Source of the DNA: CAIODY01 sp046051225
GTDB taxonomy: Bacteria > Bacteroidota > Bacteroidia > Chitinophagales > CAIODY01
Reading direction: 5' to 3'
Assembly: GCA_046051225.1 (NCBI GenBank)
Contig: JBJOOR010000015.1
Span: 39,379 to 103,378 of the forward strand
Length of the DNA stretch: 64,000 nucleotides
Shown here: piece after piece, positions 8,935-15,878 of the stretch
How the letters are laid out: each line of letters starts with the position of its first letter
How positions within the stretch are numbered: position 1 is the first letter of the stretch
The notes under the pieces: generated by a model
Told to the model about the DNA's origin: nothing
The model's database searches: none
What the model saw: the letters and a program-made list of their open reading frames with translations, nothing else
Translations under genes and position numbers: made by a program

Positions 8935-9337
8935 TGTTTGTTTTTAATTTTTTATCTGATGTAGCAGCTAAATTTAGTGCAGTATTCATGATGCACGAAC
9001 CATTAAATTTAGCTCCGTTTTCAACTACTAATTTTGAGGTAAAAATATCTCCATCAACAGTTGATGTATTTTTCATAAACAACAATTCTTTTACATGAAT
9101 ATCGCCATTTACTTTGCCAAATATATCAGCACTTTCGCAATCAATATTGCCATCAATGCTGCCTTGTGGCCCAATTACTACTTTTGATTTTGTAGTTAAA
9201 TTACCTTTCATATTGCCATCCAATCTTATATCTCCATCACTGTTAATATTACCTTCAATCTTTGTTCCTGGATTGATATTAGTGGGCATTACTGGCGAAT
9301 TTTTTTTTGTACTATTGTTGTTATCAAACATTGCCAT
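8903..9337 (-). CDS. bactofilin (polymer-forming cytoskeletal protein)
   Basis: A 144-aa protein with a central right-handed beta-helix: regularly spaced hydrophobic-Gly turns such as INPGTKIEGNINSDGDIRLD and VVIGPQGSIDGNIDCESAD (about residues 20-125). The ends are short, polar and disordered, as in bactofilins, which polymerise without nucleotide and help set cell shape or place cell-wall enzymes. It heads a minus-strand run with AtpZ and a small membrane protein, a linkage seen in other Bacteroidota. Confidence 0.9.
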   Translation of the reverse strand: MAMFDNNNSTKKNSPVMPTNINPGTKIEGNINSDGDIRLDGNMKGNLTTKSKVVIGPQGSIDGNIDCESADIFGKVNGDIHVKELLFMKNTSTVDGDIFTSKLVVENGAKFNGSCIMNTALNLAATSDKKLKTNIEQPAQEATI

Positions 9338-9552
9338 AATAAAAATTATTTTTTGGGTGAATAATGATGTTGCAAAATAACCAAAACATATTTATAAAAC
9401 GAAGAAGGGAGTAAATAAGTTTTTTTAAGTAGTAATTTATAGCAGGTTAGCTTTTAAGGTAATGTTTGTTGAACTTACTTTTAATAGATGAACATCCGTT
9501 TGCCAATTAACCATTTTCAATTAACTATTAATTATTTTCCTTTTTTGTTTTT

Positions 9553-9942
9553 GAATCTAGAAACCACTCGTTTCTAGTTTCCTTTTTGAATTATGAATCT
9601 AGAAACCGCTCGTTTCTAGTTTCCTTTTTGATTTTTGAATCTAGAAACCATCCGTTTCTAGTTTCCTTTTTGGTTTTTGAATCTAGAAACCATCCGTTTC
9701 TAGTTTCCTTTTTAATTTTTGAAACTAGAAACCACCTGTTTCTAGTTTCCTTTTTAAATTTTGATATTAGAAATCATCCGTTTCTAATATCCTTTTTAAT
9801 TTTTGAAACTAGAAACCACCCGTTTCTAGTTTCCTTTTTAAATTTTGATATTAGAAATCATCCGTTTCTAATATCCTTTTTGATTTTTGATATTAGCAAC
9901 CAGCCGTTTCAAATTTCCTTTTTGAATTATGATATTAGCAAC
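9553..9942. repeat. ten-copy 42-bp tandem array of hairpins
   Basis: Ten units begin at 9553, 9595, 9637, 9679, 9721, 9763, 9805, 9847, 9889 and 9931, an exact 42-bp period. Each is a 29-nt inverted repeat (12-nt arm, 5-nt loop such as CACTC or CATCC, 12-nt arm) plus a 13-nt T-rich spacer. Arms are GAAACTAGAAAC/GTTTCTAGTTTC in some units, with one mismatch in the first four, and GATATTAGAAA/TTTCTAATATC in units 6 and 8, so both arms change together. Units 5-6 and 7-8 form an 84-bp duplicate. The last two units are degenerate. Since 42 is a multiple of 3, an open frame of 137 codons runs through the array, but it only translates the repeat. Confidence 0.9.
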
Positions 9943-10449
9943 ATCTGCGAAGAAATGCCATATTGGTTGTTTGGTTATGAAGTTTTGAAATTGGGATAAA
10001 GCTTTTGATGGTTGGCATGGTTCAATCTGATTTGTGAATAATGGTTTGCTTTTATTCTTTTATAAATTTACCATTCATCATATTGCCCAGCTCATCCTCT
10101 TTTGTAGCATAGATATAAGCATAGGAAACGAGGATGAAAGCGGCTAATCGTTTGAAACGATAAAACAAAATTATCCTTCCCGATTTTATCAGGACAGGCT
10201 GTGGCTAAACACAACAGCAACGCTTAAAACGAGGACAAGCAGCGTTTTAAAAAAAGAAATAGTTTTATAATTAAGGTACATTCCGAACGTTCGGAACGGA
10301 GAGTGCTTAAATGTTCTACGTTAAACTGCACCAACAAGAATAACTTTAAAATAATTAGTTTTTATAAACAAGGCGAACCATTATGTTAATCTATTTATGA
10401 ATTTGCTCTTCGTTTTACCTACCATTTTTTACCATTCGCCTAATAGCCA
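9943..10449. other. non-coding spacer with palindromes
   Basis: No gene was found between the hairpin array and the LiaF-like operon. The stretch holds TCATCCTC pairing with GAGGATGA (~10094-10138), CCGATTTTATC at 10180-10190, and a perfect 16-bp palindrome TTCCGAACGTTCGGAA at 10281-10296. The last two elements recur in altered form at 24707-24719 and 24822-24836. It may hold a decayed accessory insert or a structured RNA; neither is established. Nothing notable is seen in 9401-9552. Confidence 0.5.
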
Positions 10450-10480
10450 TTGCACACATTTTTATTGCCTTATACATTTG
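10450..10480 (+). promoter_or_regulatory. promoter of the LiaF-like/LytSR operon
   Basis: TTG (10450-10452), a 20-nt spacer and TACATTTG (10473-10480) fit the phylum promoter, 17 nt before the ATG at 10498. The longer reading frame starting at 10450 would lie inside the promoter and is rejected. Confidence 0.65.
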
Positions 10481-10497
10481 CATTAAAATTAATAAAA

Positions 10498-11283
10498 ATG
10501 GAACAGCAACATACAAATACAAATTATCAAAATGATTTTTGTATTGATTCAGAAAACACTAGAAGAAAAGGAAGAATATTTACTGGCGTAGCTTTTATAG
10601 TGGGTGGTATATTATATATTTTAAACCATGCCAATTTATTGCAACTACCATACTGGTTTTTTAGTTGGAAAATGTTGTTGATTTTAGTTGGATTGTTTGT
10701 TGGCGTAAAACATAATTTTAGGCATATATCATGGTTAATATTAGTAGCCATAGGCACCTGGGGATTATTAACTCGTGATATATTTCCTGAATTGCACCTA
10801 GGCGATTTCTTTTTTCCTGCCATTTTGATTTTAGTAGGATTAATATTTATTATAAAACCCAAGCGTAGGTTTCATCCATCGTGGCATCAACATTTTAAAA
10901 ATCGTGAACAATTTAAGCATCAATTTAAAGATGCTTCAACAGAAGATTATATTGATTATAATGTGGTATTTGGTGGTGTAAAAAAAAATGTGTTTTCAAA
11001 AAATTTTAAAGGCGGCGAAATAAATAATGTGTTTGGTGGTAGTGAAATAAACCTTACACAAGCCGATTTTACAGGCACTATACGATTAGAAATAAATAAT
11101 GTATTTGGTGGCACAAAACTTATCGTACCACCGCATTGGCAAATAAAATCTGAAATTACTGCTGTGATGGGAAGTGTTGAAGATAGAAGATCCATTCAGC
11201 CTGCAACAGGCATTGCAGCCGATAAAATAATTATTTTAGAAGGCAATACATTTTTTGGTGGCATTGATATTCGTAATTTTTAA
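10498..11283 (+). CDS. LiaF-like membrane protein (cell-wall-stress response domain)
   Basis: A 261-aa protein. The N-terminal half has about four membrane helices (residues ~22-115), as in the LiaI/LiaF-type transmembrane region. The C-terminal half is a cytoplasmic beta-helix with a repeated INNVFGG/VVFGGVKK pattern and a final GNTFFGGIDIRNF, which is the LiaF C-terminal (DUF2154-like) signature. In Firmicutes LiaF restrains the sensor kinase LiaS during envelope stress. Here it leads an operon with a DUF4288 protein and a LytS/LytTR pair, so a similar modulating role is a reasonable inference. Confidence 0.85.
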   Translation: MEQQHTNTNYQNDFCIDSENTRRKGRIFTGVAFIVGGILYILNHANLLQLPYWFFSWKMLLILVGLFVGVKHNFRHISWLILVAIGTWGLLTRDIFPELHLGDFFFPAILILVGLIFIIKPKRRFHPSWHQHFKNREQFKHQFKDASTEDYIDYNVVFGGVKKNVFSKNFKGGEINNVFGGSEINLTQADFTGTIRLEINNVFGGTKLIVPPHWQIKSEITAVMGSVEDRRSIQPATGIAADKIIILEGNTFFGGIDIRNF

Positions 11284-11295
11284 AACCTTTATTAT

Positions 11296-11658
11296 ATGAA
11301 TTGGTATATAGCAAAATTAATTTTTAATATAGATGTAAATTATGGTAATAACACTAAACAGTTCGACGAGCAATTGCGCTTGGTGTCTGCCAAAACCAAT
11401 ACAGAAGCCTACTACAAAGCCAAATTAATTGGCACTAATGAAGAGCTTGATTTTGTAAACGAAAACAATACGCACATCAATTGGAAATTTATTGATGTAG
11501 CCGAATTGATTTTATTAAATGAAATTAAAGATGGCATGGAAGTATATTCAACCACGGTTGAAACTGAAAAATCAAATGCCTACATTTATCAAACTAAATT
11601 ACGAGCTAATCAATTTCATAACGAACAAGTAGAGCCAATGGCATATCAAAATAATTGA
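11296..11658 (+). CDS. DUF4288 domain protein
   Basis: A 120-aa soluble protein. The start MNWYIAKLIFNI, the central FDEQLRLVSAKTNTEAYYKA and the later INWKFIDVAELILL match the DUF4288 family, whose function is unknown. It lies 12 nt after the LiaF-like gene and its TGA overlaps the TTG start of the sensor kinase gene, so the four genes are very likely co-translated. A part in the same signalling unit is inferred from this arrangement. Confidence 0.8.
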   Translation: MNWYIAKLIFNIDVNYGNNTKQFDEQLRLVSAKTNTEAYYKAKLIGTNEELDFVNENNTHINWKFIDVAELILLNEIKDGMEVYSTTVETEKSNAYIYQTKLRANQFHNEQVEPMAYQNN

Positions 11659-12710
11659 AATACTTTAAAAAATATTCCATCACAACGCTATTGGTAGTGC
11701 TGTTTTCAGCCTGCTCTATTTTATTTTGTTTGCAAATATTTATTCTGAAGCAATATTATGCCGATTGGAATTTGATACTAATTGATACATCTATTTCAAA
11801 TGCCTTACTATTTGCAGCCACATTTTTTATCATCATTCGTGAGAAATATTTTTACTATTCATCGCATCCATTTCGAAGAAATACTTTTTTTAGATTTTTA
11901 AGAATTGTAATCACACCTATTTTTTTTACCATTGTTCAATATTTTATTCTTAAAAAATATTTTAGCGATAATGTGGTTTACACTAGCTTTATCGAACAAT
12001 CAAGTGAGATACGATTCATTTTTAATTTTTTGTTGTTAGTGGGCTATTCGGCGCTTTGCTGGCTATGGATGTATTTTATTGAACAACAAGAAATTATTGA
12101 ACGAAACACCGATGCCGAAACACTTTTAAGAGAAGCCGAATTGGCAAAATTGCGTCAACAATTACAACCACATTTTTTATTCAATAGCTTAAATTCTATT
12201 AGCGCTTTAGCTGGCACAAAGCCCAATGAAGCCCGAAAAATGATTCAACAATTAAGCGATTTTTTACGAAGCACTTTGAAAAAAGACGACCAACAATTGG
12301 TTACTATTGATGAAGAATTGCATAATTTAAATCTATATCTCGAAATCGAAAAAGTAAGATTTGGTAATAGATTGCATACCGAAATTAATTGCCCAAGTGA
12401 ATGCATGAATCTAAAATTGCCATCCTTATTATTACAACCATTAGTTGAAAATGCAATAAAATTTGGATTGTATGATACCATAGGCGATGTAACTATCAGC
12501 ATTTTTATTTCGTGCAAGCTGCATCAATTAGCAATAAAAATTTCAAACCCTTATGATGAAACAACTTCAAAAGCCTCTAAGGGCGAAGGCTTTGGCTTAA
12601 ATAGTGTTCAACGAAGATTATATTTATTATTTGCTAGGCAAGATTTATTAAAAGTTGAAGCTGCAAATAATATTTTTACAACCACCTTATTAATACCACA
12701 AAATGTATGA
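11655..12710 (+). CDS. LytS/YehU-type sensor histidine kinase
   Basis: A 351-aa kinase with four membrane segments (about 10-31, 43-62, 83-99, 122-141), a short coiled coil and a His_kinase (LytS-type) domain. The phospho-acceptor is His173 in QLQPHFLFNSLNS. The ATPase part has LLQPLVENAIKFG and a glycine-rich lid ending GEGFGLNSVQRRLYLLF. There is no large extracytoplasmic sensor domain, so the signal is probably sensed in the membrane or through the LiaF-like partner. The frame opens at TTG overlapping the previous stop (TTGA), and its own stop overlaps the regulator start (ATGA). Confidence 0.93.
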   Translation: MKYFKKYSITTLLVVLFSACSILFCLQIFILKQYYADWNLILIDTSISNALLFAATFFIIIREKYFYYSSHPFRRNTFFRFLRIVITPIFFTIVQYFILKKYFSDNVVYTSFIEQSSEIRFIFNFLLLVGYSALCWLWMYFIEQQEIIERNTDAETLLREAELAKLRQQLQPHFLFNSLNSISALAGTKPNEARKMIQQLSDFLRSTLKKDDQQLVTIDEELHNLNLYLEIEKVRFGNRLHTEINCPSECMNLKLPSLLLQPLVENAIKFGLYDTIGDVTISIFISCKLHQLAIKISNPYDETTSKASKGEGFGLNSVQRRLYLLFARQDLLKVEAANNIFTTTLLIPQNV

Positions 12711-13450
12711 TTAAAACAATAATAATAGATGACGAACCATTGGCAAGAGGAATTGTAAAAGAGTTTTTGCAATCGCATCAGCAATTTGAATTGTTTGATG
12801 AATGCGGCGATGGATTTAGTGGTGCAAAATCTATTCAACTACATAAACCCGATTTAATTTTTTTAGATATTCAAATGCCTAAAATTACAGGTTTCGAAAT
12901 GCTTGAAATTTTAGATAATCCGCCTGCTGTAATTTTTACTACCGCCTTTGATGAGTTTGCCATTAAAGCATTTGAAGCACATGCCATTGATTATTTATTA
13001 AAACCTTTTAGTAAAGAACGATTCGATAAAGCGATTGAAAAATGGCTATTGCATTACAAAAATAAAGATGTAGAAACCGAACAACAAACAGTTTTAGAAT
13101 CGGTAAATAAACAGCCCGACGAACACCAACGAATAGTGGTTAAAAACGGTAGCAATATTCAAATTATTCCTACAAAAGATGTTTTTTATATTGAAGCATA
13201 CGATGATTATGTGAAAATTTATACCGCATCGGGCATGCATGTAAAAAAGAAAACACTTACTTACTACGAGCAAACATTGGATGCAAGCCAGTTTGTACGT
13301 GTTCATCGTTCGTATATTATCCAATTACAACAGCTTACCAAAGTTGAACCTTATGATAAAACCAATCATATTGCCTTATTAAAAACGGGTGCAAAAGTGC
13401 CATTAAGCAGAGCAGGCTATAGCCACTTAAAAGAAATATTGGGGATATGA
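12707..13450 (+). CDS. LytTR response regulator
   Basis: A 247-aa regulator: receiver domain (1-120) with the acidic pair Asp8-Asp9 and phospho-acceptor Asp54 in LIFLDIQMP, then a LytTR DNA-binding domain (~135-245) with ITKDVFYIEA-type beta strands (here IPTKDVFYIEAYDDYVKIY) and QFVRVHRSYIIQL. LytTR proteins bind pairs of direct repeats. It overlaps its kinase gene by 4 nt and is the last gene of the operon. Targets cannot be read from the window. Confidence 0.95.
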   Translation: MIKTIIIDDEPLARGIVKEFLQSHQQFELFDECGDGFSGAKSIQLHKPDLIFLDIQMPKITGFEMLEILDNPPAVIFTTAFDEFAIKAFEAHAIDYLLKPFSKERFDKAIEKWLLHYKNKDVETEQQTVLESVNKQPDEHQRIVVKNGSNIQIIPTKDVFYIEAYDDYVKIYTASGMHVKKKTLTYYEQTLDASQFVRVHRSYIIQLQQLTKVEPYDKTNHIALLKTGAKVPLSRAGYSHLKEILGI

Positions 13451-13493
13451 TTTTTATTTACAAATAATTCATTTCAAATTTTGAAGCCCTAAT

Positions 13494-13501
13494 TATCTTT
13501 G
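13494..13501 (+). promoter_or_regulatory. -7 box (TATCTTTG) before the VanZ-like gene
   Basis: A perfect TAnnTTTG element lies 15 nt before the ATG at 13517. An upstream in-frame TTG at 13499 overlaps the box and cannot be the start. Confidence 0.5.
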
Positions 13502-13516
13502 CTTACTTTGTTTGCA

Positions 13517-13897
13517 ATGATAACTACGTTTCGAAATTACTTTGTTTTAAGTTGGGTCTGGTTGGCAATTGTTACACTATTGTCAACGCTTCCAGGCCCT
13601 TATTTTCCGAAAATAAATATTCTTAATTTTGATAAAGCTGTACACTTTATTATGTATTTCTGCTTTGTATCAGTACTATTATGGAGTATGTATTTTCATA
13701 ATTGGAAAATTGCTGCAAGTAAAGCTTTTGTAATTGCCACATTGTATAGTATATTAATGGAAATAATTCAAGGCACAATTTGCATTCGGCGTAGTTTTGA
13801 TGTGTATGATATTGTAGCTAACGCAATTGGGGCTTTAGTAGCAGCATTATTAATTGATAAGTTATTAAAGAATTATTTTCCGTTTACAATAAATTAA
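13517..13897 (+). CDS. VanZ-like membrane protein
   Basis: A 126-aa protein with four membrane segments. The motifs LSTLPGPYFP, FDKAVHFIMYF and the last-third segment SILMEIIQG...RRSFDVYDIVANAIGALV are the VanZ-like signature. VanZ gives low-level teicoplanin resistance in enterococci, but chromosomal relatives like this one have no proven role; an effect on the envelope is a guess. It precedes the TPR gene by 21 nt. Confidence 0.85.
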   Translation: MITTFRNYFVLSWVWLAIVTLLSTLPGPYFPKINILNFDKAVHFIMYFCFVSVLLWSMYFHNWKIAASKAFVIATLYSILMEIIQGTICIRRSFDVYDIVANAIGALVAALLIDKLLKNYFPFTIN

Positions 13898-13918
13898 AAC
13901 GATGAAAGTTTTATAATC

Positions 13919-15763
13919 ATGAAGTTATTTTTCAAAATATTATTATTCAGTTTGGTTTTATTGAAATACGAAATTTCGCTAGCACAAACTTCAGATGATT
14001 TAGATTTGGCAGAAGCTTATTATAACAATAATGAGTTTGAAAAAGCTGTTGCATTATATGATAAATTATTTACTAAAAACCCCGACAATACTGCTGTTTA
14101 CGATAAATATGTAAAAGTTTTAGAATCGCTAAAGCAATATGATAAAGCAGAAAAAGTAATTAAAAAAGTTCAAAAATTACACCCTGATGATTTTACTTTT
14201 TATATTGATTTAGCTAAATTTTATGAACTGAAAGGCGATGAAAAAAAAGCTACCGAACAATATGATGCCACCATAAAACATTTAAAAGCCGACCCTGATG
14301 CTATCAGAAAATTAGCTGCCTTATTTATGCAAACTAATCAAATTGAAAAAGCTAAAATGGTGTACGAAAAAGGAAATACAATTTTAAATGCACCACATTA
14401 TTTCGATATTGAATTGGCAACCATTTATGGCAAACAAGGCAAACCAAAAATGATGATGGATTTGTTGTTAGCAGCCTTAGATGTTGATGCTACAAGGATT
14501 CAGGAAGTAAAAAACATTTTACAACCTTTATTAACCGATGGTAATTTATCAATGGATTTGCAAACACAATTATACAAGCGCATTCAAAAATCGCCCAATA
14601 ATTTAATGATGATTGATTTGTTGGTATGGAGTTATTTGCAAAGCCACGATTTTGAACAAGCTATCATACAAATAATTGCTATTGATAAACGATTAAGAGA
14701 AGGCGGACAACGAGTAATGCAAATTGCCGAATCGGCCTATGATGAAAAATATTATAACGATGCTATAAATGGATATAAATATGTAGCCGATTTGGGCGAT
14801 GATTACCCCTATTTTTTTCAAGCAAAAAGTTGGTTATTAAAATCAAGAAAAGCAAAAATTGAAAACACAGATGATTATACAACTGCTGATTTGAATGCTT
14901 TAAAAAGTGAGTATTTAAGCTACATTGCTAAGTTTAATCCAAATATTAATAACCAGCAAATGTATGCTAATACGGTATGCGATTTGGCACAGTTAGAAGC
15001 CTTAAATTATCATCAAGTTGATACCGCTATTTTAATTTTGAATGATTTAATAGCAAAGTTTATTGATACCCGTTCTATTAACAAAGCAAAAATTGATTTG
15101 GGCGATTATTATTTAATGCAAGGCGAAAAATGGGAAAGCACATTATTGTATTCGCAAGTAGATAAAGCTTTGCCTGGCGAAGCTTTAGGTGAATTAGCAA
15201 AATATAAAAATGCAAAATGGAGCTATTACTTTGGCGATTTTGAATGGGCTCAATCGCAAATGGAAGTATTAAAAGGAAGCACCAGCGAATTGATAGCAAA
15301 CGATGCCTTAGACCTATCAATTTTTATTGCAGAAAATTTAGGCAAAGGCGATGATAGCATCATGAATATTGGCGCTATGCAAATGTTTGCTAATGCCGAT
15401 TTATTAGTATTTCAAAATAAAATGGATGAAGCATGGAAACTATACGATAGCATAAAAATATTGTACAAAGAAAATAATGTAGAAGATGATGTTGATTTTG
15501 CCCAAGCAAAAATTTGTATTCGCAAAAAACAATATGATAAAGCGGTTGTACTATTAGATAACATTATCATAAAATTTGGCGAAGATATTTTAGCCGATGA
15601 TGCTTTGTTTTTAAAAGCTACCCTTCTTGAAACTAAATTAAACAAGAAAAAAGAAGCCATGGATTTGTATGCCGATTTATTATCAAAATATCAAGGTAGT
15701 ACATTTGTAAATGAAGCCCGTAAGCGATTCAGAGCTTTACGAGGCGATAAATTAAATGAATAA
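13919..15763 (+). CDS. exported TPR-repeat protein
   Basis: A 614-aa protein with a cleavable signal peptide (basic start, hydrophobic core, likely cut after SLAQ at residue ~23) and TPR repeats from ~25 to the C-terminus. Examples are AEAYYNNNEFEKAVALYDK and AKICIRKKQYDKAVVLLDN. It is probably a periplasmic or outer-membrane-associated scaffold. The partner is not identifiable. It lies close behind the VanZ-like gene and may share its promoter. Confidence 0.85.
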   Translation: MKLFFKILLFSLVLLKYEISLAQTSDDLDLAEAYYNNNEFEKAVALYDKLFTKNPDNTAVYDKYVKVLESLKQYDKAEKVIKKVQKLHPDDFTFYIDLAKFYELKGDEKKATEQYDATIKHLKADPDAIRKLAALFMQTNQIEKAKMVYEKGNTILNAPHYFDIELATIYGKQGKPKMMMDLLLAALDVDATRIQEVKNILQPLLTDGNLSMDLQTQLYKRIQKSPNNLMMIDLLVWSYLQSHDFEQAIIQIIAIDKRLREGGQRVMQIAESAYDEKYYNDAINGYKYVADLGDDYPYFFQAKSWLLKSRKAKIENTDDYTTADLNALKSEYLSYIAKFNPNINNQQMYANTVCDLAQLEALNYHQVDTAILILNDLIAKFIDTRSINKAKIDLGDYYLMQGEKWESTLLYSQVDKALPGEALGELAKYKNAKWSYYFGDFEWAQSQMEVLKGSTSELIANDALDLSIFIAENLGKGDDSIMNIGAMQMFANADLLVFQNKMDEAWKLYDSIKILYKENNVEDDVDFAQAKICIRKKQYDKAVVLLDNIIIKFGEDILADDALFLKATLLETKLNKKKEAMDLYADLLSKYQGSTFVNEARKRFRALRGDKLNE

Positions 15764-15817
15764 TTTATCCTTTTTTGTAGGCTAATTATTTTTCATTAGT
15801 TCACATTTTGTCAATGA

Positions 15818-15848
15818 TTTGTTGCTGCAAATTATTTTCTTATTTTCG
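15818..15848 (+). promoter_or_regulatory. promoter of the S46 peptidase gene
   Basis: TTTG (15818-15821), a 19-nt spacer and TATTTTCG (15841-15848, one mismatch to TAnnTTTG). The leader then contains an 18-nt stretch (15858-15875) identical to the one before folE. Confidence 0.5.
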
Positions 15849-15878
15849 CATTCCATTTATTAAAATCAATAATCAAAA

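Noticed and set aside
9553..9942. CRISPR array
   Set aside because: The units are inverted repeats with near-constant 13-nt spacers, not 25-40-nt unique spacers, and no cas gene is present.
9586..9999. 137-codon open frame with ESRNHPFLVSFLIF-type repeats
   Set aside because: It only translates the 42-bp hairpin array. The period is a multiple of three, which keeps any frame open, and there is no sensible start, domain or promoter.
9943..10449. tRNA or known riboswitch in the long spacer
   Set aside because: No cloverleaf with a GGTTCRA T-arm and matching acceptor stem could be formed, and no known riboswitch core was recognised; only short palindromes remain.
10450..10497. longer N-terminus of the LiaF-like protein
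   Set aside because: The upstream start codon lies in the promoter and would give a protein beginning with promoter-encoded residues.
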